From: an uncultured Clostridia bacterium
GTDB taxonomy: Bacteria; Bacillota; Clostridia; Christensenellales; CAG-314
NCBI GenBank assembly: GCA_934281515.1
Contig: CAKQXG010000060.1
Coordinates: forward strand, 1 to 11,452
Direction: 5' to 3'
DNA length: 11,452 bases
Positions 1-6,117 of this stretch are shown here, one piece after another; the first letter of the stretch is position 1, and every line of letters begins with the position of its first letter. The position numbers and the translations under genes are program-made. Below the pieces are notes generated by a model, which worked only from the letters and a program-made list of their open reading frames with translations, did not search any database and was not told the origin of the DNA.

Positions 1-574
1 CGGACACTTGGCTGTTGGCGAAGCGGTCGGGCATGACGGCGAAATTACCGTTATCAAGGACTTGGGACTGAAACAACCCTATGTCGGCTCGGCAAAACTT
101 GTCAGCGGCGAGATAGCGCAGGACTTTGCTTACTACTATGCCACAAGCGAACAACAACCTTGCGGCGTAACGTTGGGTGTTGGACTTAATAAGAAGCGTT
201 GCATTTCCGCAGGCGGTGTATTCGTGCAGGTGATGCCCAATTGCAGTGAAGAATTGCTCTCCAAGGTGGAGACGGTGATGTATGCAATGGACGAAATGAG
301 CTACCAATTTGACCACAGCACCGCGCGTGAAGTAATCAACAGGTTTTTCGGACAGTTCAATCCGCAGTTTACAGAGGAGTGTGAGGTGCGCTACAAGTGT
401 AATTGCGGCAAACGCAAAATAAACAGACTTGTAAAGTCGCTCGGGCGCGAAGAGGCGCAATGTATAATCGACGAAGTGGGACAAATAGAAGTTTGTTGTC
501 ACTTCTGTAACAAAAAGTACATTTACGACCGGGAAGCGGTTGACAAGATATTTAAGGTAAATCAAAACAAATGA
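1..574 (+). CDS. hslO: Hsp33 redox-regulated chaperone, C-terminal part (5' end outside window)
   Basis: Hsp33 is a cytosolic holdase that is switched on by oxidation: zinc-bound cysteines form disulfides and the protein then binds unfolding client proteins. The reading frame is open from the first full codon at position 2, so the gene enters from the left. By comparison with the usual length of about 290 residues, roughly 100 N-terminal residues are missing. Recognisable family blocks are the AVGxxGxxTVIKDLGL stretch at the left edge, then VSGEIAQDFAYYYATSEQ, and AGGVFVQVMP (nt about 211-237). The C-terminal zinc switch is complete: CNC at nt 398-406 and CHFC near nt 497-508, the CxC plus CxxC pair of Hsp33. 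An extra Cys directly precedes the CxxC motif. The stop codon overlaps the start of the next gene (ATGA), so the two are probably translated together. The family assignment is firm. Confidence 0.95.
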   Translation, partial: GHLAVGEAVGHDGEITVIKDLGLKQPYVGSAKLVSGEIAQDFAYYYATSEQQPCGVTLGVGLNKKRCISAGGVFVQVMPNCSEELLSKVETVMYAMDEMSYQFDHSTAREVINRFFGQFNPQFTEECEVRYKCNCGKRKINRLVKSLGREEAQCIIDEVGQIEVCCHFCNKKYIYDREAVDKIFKVNQNK

Positions 575-2298
575 GCATAAGTATCGAACAAAAGAAGTTT
601 AACGCTGCGTTTAACCTTGCCGAACAGCGCAGTTATTTCCGTGCGGCGGCAATTTTTGCCAGGATGGACGGCTATGAAACCGCGCTTAATTACGTCGGGT
701 GTCTGGCTGCCATGGGCGAAGCAATAGCGTCGGCAAACGCATTTAACAAGCTGTATGTCAGGTATCACGATGAGTACAATTGTGTGGATGACCTTGGCAA
801 ACTTGTGCCTGTCGCTGAAAATATAGTGCGGATATTCAGAAACAGAATGCAGACGTCGGGCAAGAAAGTATACGGAGACAGCACAAAGAAGAATGCCGAT
901 CCCCGACTTGTGTATGAGTACGACTTCTGGTCGGACGATTGCGACGACCTGGGGTTGGAATTTGACTTTTACAACGACTCCGCAGTGTGGGATAATCCCG
1001 TTTACGCCGAAAACGGTATTTTCGACGTGCACAGCAAGGTTTATCGCGACCATTTACGCTTTACTTGCGAAAAGGCATTTTTGGATAACGACGACAAGAA
1101 ATTTAAAGCTTATGCCAAGCGTATACTGGACCTGACCGACGCCGACGATGTCGAAACGGTGGAAGCGCAGGTTTTGTTGTGCTACTATTTGGAAAAGTAC
1201 GGCAAGGCGACAGGCTATCTGAAAAAGTTGGTCGAGTTCGGCGAACAGGTTTCTTCGCGTGCGTTACGCGTGGGGTTGACATGTTTGTTCGAACGCGGAG
1301 CGTCTTCCAACCGCAAGACTTTGCGTACCCTTATGGAAATGTCGTTGCCGTTACTTGACGAATTTACTCCTACCGATTTGTGCGACATGATTTATTATGC
1401 CACAAGATGCGTCGAAAACGGCAAAGAGTTGGCGTACAAGTTTGCTTTGAAATTGTTTCCTCTTGCCGACGACAGTTGGGCGTGTACCGATTTGTTGCGT
1501 GTATGCGCATGTGCGTTTTACAACAGTCGCGACGAGGAACGCGCAAGACAAGCCGCACTCAAAATATTGGAAATCGTCCCCGACGATGTCTTTGCCAAGG
1601 CGATGGTGCAGTTTGTCAACATGAAGCTTGACAACGCGTATCAGGTAGAGATGAACATCGCTCCTTATGACGAACGTTCCTATGCGTTGCCCGAACCGCT
1701 TGTTATCTTGCAAAAGTACATCCTGATGACTGCAATGCAAGAGAATAAACATAAAATGGGCGACGACGAGCTTGAAGCGATTTGTGCTCTTTTGTCTGCT
1801 TCCAAGGTGTGTGTGTTGGGCGAGATGTCGGAAAAAATCGCCGATATGTTTACCGTAGCTTGCGTTGCGTTGCAATACGGCGAATTTGACAAACAAGCCT
1901 TTGTAGATAAGCTGTTGAAACCCGTCATGAGCCAGGTTGACTTGCCGTTGTTTATCGTAGAACCATTGCTGAACAAGGCTATTTCTCTCGGCTGTACAGA
2001 CAAAGTATTTGTCGCAAGCGACCGCTACTACTGGGTCGATTTGTCGCTTGTCACTATTACCGACCAACGATTTGTAGACGCGCTTTCCGTGTGCGCCTCA
2101 TTTGGTTACGTGGACATCGTTGCAATGGAACAAGCATTCAAAGACTTGCTTGAAAAGAGCGGTGGACTTGACGAATCGGTTACGCAAATGCAGATTGTCT
2201 ACTTTTTGATGCGTAAAACAATCAAGGGTTTTGCGTCGAGTTCCATGGCGGAACACTTCGACAAAGCCGACAGAGAAGCGCTTAAAAAGTATCTGTAA
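571..2298 (+). CDS. Uncharacterised helical-repeat (TPR-like) protein, 575 aa
   Basis: I do not recognise a named family. The protein is rich in Leu, Ala, Lys and Asp and looks almost entirely alpha-helical. Residues 1-90 and 155-575 resemble paired amphipathic helices of the TPR or alpha-solenoid kind, for example the stretch around RQAALKILEIVPDDVFAKAM. A strongly acidic and aromatic insert at about residues 115-147 (YDFWSDDCDDLGLEFDF) separates a short N-terminal part from the long repeat region. There is no signal peptide, membrane segment or enzyme motif, so a cytosolic scaffold or binding role is the most that can be inferred. The start overlaps the hslO stop by 4 bases and has only a weak, distant ribosome binding site, which points to translational coupling with Hsp33. 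Base and codon use match the neighbours. The gene is certain to be real; its function is unknown. Confidence 0.85.
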   Translation: MSISIEQKKFNAAFNLAEQRSYFRAAAIFARMDGYETALNYVGCLAAMGEAIASANAFNKLYVRYHDEYNCVDDLGKLVPVAENIVRIFRNRMQTSGKKVYGDSTKKNADPRLVYEYDFWSDDCDDLGLEFDFYNDSAVWDNPVYAENGIFDVHSKVYRDHLRFTCEKAFLDNDDKKFKAYAKRILDLTDADDVETVEAQVLLCYYLEKYGKATGYLKKLVEFGEQVSSRALRVGLTCLFERGASSNRKTLRTLMEMSLPLLDEFTPTDLCDMIYYATRCVENGKELAYKFALKLFPLADDSWACTDLLRVCACAFYNSRDEERARQAALKILEIVPDDVFAKAMVQFVNMKLDNAYQVEMNIAPYDERSYALPEPLVILQKYILMTAMQENKHKMGDDELEAICALLSASKVCVLGEMSEKIADMFTVACVALQYGEFDKQAFVDKLLKPVMSQVDLPLFIVEPLLNKAISLGCTDKVFVASDRYYWVDLSLVTITDQRFVDALSVCASFGYVDIVAMEQAFKDLLEKSGGLDESVTQMQIVYFLMRKTIKGFASSSMAEHFDKADREALKKYL

Positions 2299-2425
2299 TC
2301 AACTACGGCGGAGCGCTGATTTCGTGTAAAGCGTTGTTTTGACCAACCTAAGAACGGATTGCAGGCGAAGGGTCGTCAACGCACACATGAAATGTGTTTA
2401 ACTACTTTAAAATTCAATCATTTGC

Positions 2426-2460
2426 AGAGTACTATGCCACGCATAGTACTCTATTTTATT
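2426..2460 (+). terminator. Rho-independent terminator between convergent genes
   Basis: AGAGTACTATGC (2426-2437) and GCATAGTACTCT (2441-2452) form a perfect 12-bp stem with the 3-base loop CAC, followed on the + strand by the T-rich tail ATTTTATT (2453-2460). This fits termination of the hslO/helical-repeat transcript. The inverted repeat also touches the TAG stop codon of the convergent membrane protein gene (2451-2453). The - strand side lacks a good T tract, so termination in that direction is likely to be weaker. Confidence 0.75.
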
Positions 2461-3416
2461 GTCAAAATCGGCATTTGGGCTTGTTTCGACTGTTTGTACA
2501 GAATTTTGACGAGCATTGCGCCAAACAGCATCAATCCTACGCAGGCAACGGCGATGTAGGCAAACTTCATTATGTGTTGTACTCCGAAGAGCGACAATGC
2601 AGCAGCAAATGTAAACAATAAGTATGCAGACAAAGAGCGGTCCTTTGTCAGTTCGTCCAAAGCGACCAGCGGTGCGGCGGCGTTGGCGTATACGCTTGTG
2701 CTTGCCGACAACAGATAGGTGACAAACAGTAGCGGCAACAGAGCAAGCAACGGATTGTGTAATTCGCCAAGGCAACCGATTTTGCAGGGCAAGAACAACA
2801 TTGCTCCGAGTATCATAGCCGACAGCAAGCTGTATACTATGTTTTGCCTGACTGTATTGTTGCAAGCGGTTCTTGTGGTTACGCCCGATAGCACGGTTAC
2901 ATCGAACAGCGCATAGACAACGGTAAGTATAGGCTTGACGTCGGATGACGGCTCGGACGTTCCGTTTGTCGTCAACGGCAGTAGCATGCACCCTATGGCA
3001 CAGGCGGAGACAACTGCCGATACGACGGCACATTTATTGCTGTCGATTCGGGTAAGTAATGCTGCGACAAGGCAAACGGCAACTGCGTATACAAGCGGAG
3101 CGGCTTGCGGCAGGATGCCGTGTAGCACTTCGGACGATGCCGACAGCAGCGCGACGACGGTAAGCGCGTTAGATAAGGTTAGCAGCCACACGGGCAAGGC
3201 GGCATATTTGCCGAATAAACAGGCGCACAGTTTTTGCGGAGTATCGGCGCGACATTGAGACGAAACGCAAGCAAACAGACAATTAGCGATAGCAAACACT
3301 GCGACAAAAACAGGTATGTTGTCTCCCACAAACATTTGCCATTCCAGTCCGCTGACAAACCCTACGCCGACGGTCGCTCCGACTGTCAAAGCGGTACATT
3401 TCAAAACATTTTTCAT
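2451..3416 (-). CDS. YkvI-like polytopic membrane protein (APC/LeuT-type fold transporter)
   Basis: This is an integral membrane protein with about 10 hydrophobic segments, probably of the YkvI family, which is related to the APC superfamily of transporters. The N-terminal block GATVGVGFVSGLEWQMF closely resembles the GxxVGAGFASGQEIxQFF signature in the broken first helix of YkvI proteins. The segments are spread evenly over 321 residues and end in a short basic tail (KILYKQSKQ). The substrate is unknown. The ATG at 3416 gives MKNVLK directly before the first helix, as is usual in the family. A longer frame could begin at TTG 3440, but no ribosome binding site supports either start. A possible promoter places the transcript start almost at the ATG. 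The gene stands alone, convergent with the hslO unit and downstream of the candidate 6S RNA, from which a terminator separates it. Confidence 0.75.
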   Translation of the reverse strand: MKNVLKCTALTVGATVGVGFVSGLEWQMFVGDNIPVFVAVFAIANCLFACVSSQCRADTPQKLCACLFGKYAALPVWLLTLSNALTVVALLSASSEVLHGILPQAAPLVYAVAVCLVAALLTRIDSNKCAVVSAVVSACAIGCMLLPLTTNGTSEPSSDVKPILTVVYALFDVTVLSGVTTRTACNNTVRQNIVYSLLSAMILGAMLFLPCKIGCLGELHNPLLALLPLLFVTYLLSASTSVYANAAAPLVALDELTKDRSLSAYLLFTFAAALSLFGVQHIMKFAYIAVACVGLMLFGAMLVKILYKQSKQAQMPILTIK

Positions 3417-3423
3417 GCTACAC

Positions 3424-3453
3424 GTTATGCGGACAAGCAAAACGATATGTCAA
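3424..3453 (-). promoter_or_regulatory. Possible promoter of the YkvI-like gene
   Basis: On the - strand, TTGACA (3453-3448) is followed after 18 bases by CATAAC (3429-3424), a 4 of 6 match to the -10 consensus. The predicted transcript start is within a base or two of the ATG at 3416, so a mRNA from this promoter would be leaderless or nearly so. The -35 box is perfect, but the spacer and the -10 box are mediocre. Confidence 0.35.
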
Positions 3454-3508
3454 ACGACAAAATGCTTTCTGTATGAAACGGTAGTATGTGCCTGCGCAAT
3501 GAAACAAA

Positions 3509-3533
3509 TAAAAAAATCGGTATTTTTGCCGAT
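3509..3533 (-). terminator. Rho-independent terminator of the candidate 6S RNA
   Basis: Read on the - strand, ATCGG (3533-3529) and CCGAT (3520-3516) form a 5-bp stem around an 8-base loop, followed directly by seven T (3516-3510, the first shared with the stem). No protein-coding gene on the - strand ends here, so the signal implies a short non-coding transcript starting between it and rarA. The stem is short, so strength is uncertain. Confidence 0.55.
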
Positions 3534-3688
3534 ATCTCGAATTATCAGTCCGAAGCAAAACGCTTGCCACTGCATTGTTGACGTTTATTCCTTTTCCCTG
3601 TATTTGCAAAGTGAATTATTACTCAAAGTTTTGGGAAAGGTGCGCCCGAAGAACGCTTTTCAACAAAAGGTTGTCTCTAAAACTTATA
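3510..3688 (-). ncRNA. ssrS: Candidate 6S RNA (regulator of RNA polymerase)
   Basis: A non-coding stretch of about 180 nt on the - strand is bounded by its own promoter and a rho-independent terminator. It folds as one long rod. The closing stem is A3684-G3677 with C3548-U3540, 8 pairs including two G-U and one bulge. The main stem is UUGUUGA/CGUU (3666-3652, with a 4-nt bulge) with AACGUCAACAA (3585-3575). The upper stem is CCUUUCCC (3640-3633) with GGGAAAAGG (3598-3590). Between the closing and main stems lies an open bubble whose 3' side carries a small hairpin, AAGC-GUUUU-GCUU (3565-3553). This is the architecture of 6S RNA, which mimics an open promoter and holds sigma-70-type RNA polymerase. 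From memory of the literature, Firmicute 6S genes often lie beside rarA (COG2256), as here. The fold was done by hand and the AU-rich closing stem is weak. Alternatively it is another small RNA. Confidence 0.5.
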
Positions 3689-3694
3689 TAAATA

Positions 3695-3723
3695 TTTATA
3701 AAATACCGCCCAAACCATTGCAA
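3695..3723 (-). promoter_or_regulatory. Promoter of the candidate 6S RNA (sigma-A type)
   Basis: On the - strand, TTGCAA (3723-3718) is followed after exactly 17 bases by TATAAA (3700-3695), a 5 of 6 match to TATAAT. The start would fall near 3689-3687, about 180 nt before the T tract of the terminator. The region downstream is very AT-rich (TATTTATATAA). The -35 hexamer is the same six base pairs used by the divergent rarA promoter. Confidence 0.55.
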
Positions 3724-3746
3724 AAAAAGGCTCGATTTGGTACAAT
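3718..3746 (+). promoter_or_regulatory. Promoter of rarA and the operon behind it
   Basis: TTGCAA (3718-3723) is followed after 17 bases by TACAAT (3741-3746), a 5 of 6 match to the -10 consensus. The -10 box ends only 6 bases before the rarA ATG at 3753. Transcription would therefore start at or within a base or two of the start codon, giving a leaderless mRNA. This agrees with the lack of any Shine-Dalgarno sequence before this ATG, whereas most genes downstream have one. Confidence 0.6.
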
Positions 3747-3752
3747 TGTAAT

Positions 3753-5054
3753 ATGGCACAGTATCAACAAACATCGATATTTCAACAAGAAAAGGAAACC
3801 AATGTTCCGCTTGCCGAGCGTATGCGTCCTGTGGTTTTGTCACAGTTTATCGGACAAAGCCACATAATCTACGACGGCAGTCTGCTTTGTCGCGCGATTC
3901 GTGCCGACAAACTCGGCAGTTGTATATTCTGGGGCGCGCCCGGCACAGGCAAAACGAGTCTTGCCAACATAATAGCCAACACGACGGGCAGTCACTTTGA
4001 AAAACTAAACGCCGTCAGTAGCGGTGTGGCAGACGCAAAAAAAGTAATCGACGACGCCACCAGGCGGTTTAATGCGTATGGTCAGAAAACGTATTTGCTG
4101 TTGGACGAATGTCACCGTTGGAGCAAGGCGCAAAGCGACTGTATGTTGCCTGCTATCGAAAAGGGCTATATCACTTTTATCGGCAGCACGACGGAAAACC
4201 CCTATGTCAGTATGACCAGGGCAATCGTGTCGCGGTGCAGAGTGTTTGAGTTTTTGCCGCTTACCGCCGACGACATAAAAAAGGGACTGAAAGATGCCCT
4301 TGCACGCGACAAGGTATTTAGCCGCATGAAGATTGTTGCGGACGACGATGCAATAGACTACATTGCCGAAACCGCGGCAGGCGATTTGCGTAACGCTTAC
4401 AACGCACTGGAACTTGCCGTCATCACAACCGATATGGACGAAAGCGGCACGGTGCATATCACACGGCTGATTGCAAGTCAAAGCATGCAAAAGAAAGCGT
4501 TGTCTGTAGATACGGGAATGTACTACGACATGATCAGCGCGTTTATCAAAAGTATGCGCGGCAGCGATCCCGACGCAGCAATGTTTTGGTTCGAACGATT
4601 GCTCGAAGCCGGCACCGACCCTTTGTTGCTTGCTCGTCGCATAGTCATACACGCCGCAGAGGACGTGGGTTTGGCAGATCCGATGGCATTGTGCGTAGCA
4701 ACAAGCGCATTGACGGCATTTCAAAACATCGGTTTGCCCGAAGGGCGTATTCCGCTAAGCGAAGCGATACTGTACATATGCAACTGTCCCAAAAGTAACA
4801 GCGTGGTGGGCGCATTGGAAGCAGCAACCGCATGTGCGGTGGAGCATCCGACGGCGCGCGTACCGAGTTATCTCATGGACAAGAATTATAGCCGCGGTAC
4901 CGAGGCTATCGACGAAACGCCCTACAAATATCCGCATAACTACGGCGGTTGGGTACAACAACAGTACCTGCCCGACGAGGTGAAAGACGAAACGTTCTAC
5001 ACGCCTAGCGGCAACGGGCAAGATACGGGCTGCAGACAAAGGAAAGACAAATGA
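3753..5054 (+). CDS. rarA: RarA/MgsA replication-associated AAA+ ATPase
   Basis: RarA is a clamp-loader-like AAA+ ATPase that acts at stalled or gapped replication forks together with SSB. At 433 residues it has the usual length. In order: the family entry motif NVPLAERMRP (17-26) and FIGQSH; Walker A GAPGTGKT (61-68); Walker B LLLDECHR (115-122); sensor 1 GSTTENP (144-150); the arginine-finger region SRCR (160-163); sensor 2 region AAGDLRNAYNAL; then the tetramerisation domain with HAAEDVGLADP and the C-terminal YKYPHNYGGWVQQQYLP signature. Walker B has Cys where most relatives have Ile or Val (DEIHR), a neutral-looking change. The ATG at 3753 fits the family N-terminus and lies 6 bases after a -10 box, with no ribosome binding site. 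It is the first gene of a long co-directional run, and its stop overlaps the next start (ATGA). Confidence 0.96.
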   Translation: MAQYQQTSIFQQEKETNVPLAERMRPVVLSQFIGQSHIIYDGSLLCRAIRADKLGSCIFWGAPGTGKTSLANIIANTTGSHFEKLNAVSSGVADAKKVIDDATRRFNAYGQKTYLLLDECHRWSKAQSDCMLPAIEKGYITFIGSTTENPYVSMTRAIVSRCRVFEFLPLTADDIKKGLKDALARDKVFSRMKIVADDDAIDYIAETAAGDLRNAYNALELAVITTDMDESGTVHITRLIASQSMQKKALSVDTGMYYDMISAFIKSMRGSDPDAAMFWFERLLEAGTDPLLLARRIVIHAAEDVGLADPMALCVATSALTAFQNIGLPEGRIPLSEAILYICNCPKSNSVVGALEAATACAVEHPTARVPSYLMDKNYSRGTEAIDETPYKYPHNYGGWVQQQYLPDEVKDETFYTPSGNGQDTGCRQRKDK

Positions 5055-5353
5055 AAACCACGCCTTATCTCGAAACGATAAAAGCAAAACTCGGCAATGT
5101 GGGCTCCGTCACTACTCGCGCAATGATGGGCGGTTACCTGATTTATATCAACGGAGTGTACTGCGCGATTGTCGACGACGATACTTTGTACGTCAAAAAA
5201 ATTTCCGAAAACGCCGACTTCTTTGCCGACTGTGTGCAAAAATCGCCTTATGACGGTGCCAAACCGATGTATACGCCCGACATTGCAGACGAAAAGTACC
5301 TTACCGAAGGCATGAAACTGACATTTATCGGCGCGGCAAATAATAAGAAATAA
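5051..5353 (+). CDS. TfoX N-terminal-domain protein (small, stand-alone)
   Basis: This 100-residue protein consists only of the TfoX/Sxy N-terminal domain. The marks are TRAMMGGYLIYINGVYCAIV (22-41), matching the family block RxMFGGxGIYxxGxxFALV, and DTLYVKKISEN just after it, then a short alpha/beta tail ending KLTFIGAANN. In gammaproteobacteria the full-length protein (Sxy/TfoX) switches on competence genes with CRP. Single-domain versions are common in Firmicutes and have no established role, so competence should not be assumed. The start overlaps the rarA stop by 4 bases and has a ribosome binding site (AAAGGA, 7 bases before ATG), so the two proteins are made together. The domain call is good and the function unknown. 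Confidence 0.82.
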   Translation: MKTTPYLETIKAKLGNVGSVTTRAMMGGYLIYINGVYCAIVDDDTLYVKKISENADFFADCVQKSPYDGAKPMYTPDIADEKYLTEGMKLTFIGAANNKK

Positions 5354-5370
5354 CTTTTTTAGGAGAAGAA

Positions 5371-6117
5371 ATGATACGACTGACCCATGTAAGTAAAACC
5401 TATGCCAAATCCGACGTCAAGGCTGTGGACGACATCAATCTCGAAATTAAAGACGGTGAAATCTTCGGTTTTCTCGGACCAAACGGCGCAGGCAAATCGA
5501 CCACAATCAAGATGATTACCGGCATATTGACGCCCGGCGAAGGCACAATAGAAGTGGACGGCATCAATATTGCCGACAATCCTATCGCCGCCAAACAACA
5601 AATCGGCTTTGTGCCCGACAATCACGAAACCTACGAAACGTTGAAAGGTACGGAGTATCTCAACTTTATCGGCGCAATGTACGGCGTTACGGGCGAAACG
5701 CTTGCTACCCGCGTACAACACTATGCCGACGTGTTTGAGCTGACCGACGCTTTGCCAAACCTGATCAGCAGTTACAGCCACGGTATGAAACAAAAACTTA
5801 TGGTGATTGCCGCCCTTATCCACCAACCCAAAGTGTGGATATTGGACGAACCCATGACGGGACTGGATCCACAAAGTGCGTTTAAGCTTAAGCAGCTTAT
5901 GCGCGAGCATGCCGACAACGGCAACACGGTGTTTTTCAGCAGTCACGTTATTGACGTGGTTGAGAAGGTTTGCGATCGCATTGCCATCATTAACCACGGG
6001 CGCATTGTTGCCGTCGATACCCTTGACAGTATACGCGCCAACCCCGATGTGTCGCTCGAAGATATCTTCCTTACCGTCACGGGCGCAGACGTCAGCTATA
6101 CGGAGGAAAACAAATGA
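5371..6117 (+). CDS. ABC transporter ATP-binding protein (ABC-2 exporter type)
   Basis: This is the ATPase subunit that powers the permease encoded next to it. At 248 residues it is a single nucleotide-binding domain: Walker A GPNGAGKST (36-44), signature YSHGMKQK (135-142), Walker B VWILDEP (155-161), D-loop TGLDP, and H-loop His192 in SSHVID. At the Q-loop position the sequence is GFVPDN, with Asp83 where Gln is usual. Variants of this kind occur in exporter ATPases of the EcsA/YthP sort. The start is set by a strong ribosome binding site (AGGAG, 5 bases before ATG) 17 bases after the previous gene. The stop overlaps the permease start (ATGA). Substrate unknown. Confidence 0.93.
   Translation: MIRLTHVSKTYAKSDVKAVDDINLEIKDGEIFGFLGPNGAGKSTTIKMITGILTPGEGTIEVDGINIADNPIAAKQQIGFVPDNHETYETLKGTEYLNFIGAMYGVTGETLATRVQHYADVFELTDALPNLISSYSHGMKQKLMVIAALIHQPKVWILDEPMTGLDPQSAFKLKQLMREHADNGNTVFFSSHVIDVVEKVCDRIAIINHGRIVAVDTLDSIRANPDVSLEDIFLTVTGADVSYTEENK

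Noticed and set aside
2299..2425. Small hairpin ACACAT-GAA-ATGTGT (2383-2397) after the helical-repeat gene
   Set aside because: The stem is only 6 bp and is not followed by a T tract. The perfect hairpin at 2426-2452 explains termination better. Nothing else was seen in this stretch.
3578..3606. Possible + strand promoter TTGACG with 17-base spacer and TATTTG
   Set aside because: The -10 box matches only 3 of 6 bases, and the region is better explained as part of the - strand small RNA, where these bases form its stems.
3619..3843. Open frame of 74 codons on the - strand across the rarA start
   Set aside because: It is antisense to rarA and the small RNA, has no ribosome binding site, and its product resembles nothing recognisable.
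4005..4724. Long open frames antisense to rarA, tyrS and the ABC genes
   Set aside because: They lie opposite well-conserved genes, lack ribosome binding sites and give low-complexity Cys/His/Arg-rich products, as expected for shadow frames.
5051..5353. TfoX-like gene as evidence of a competence system
   Set aside because: Only the N-terminal domain is present and no com or pil gene is in the window. Single-domain members have no proven role in competence.
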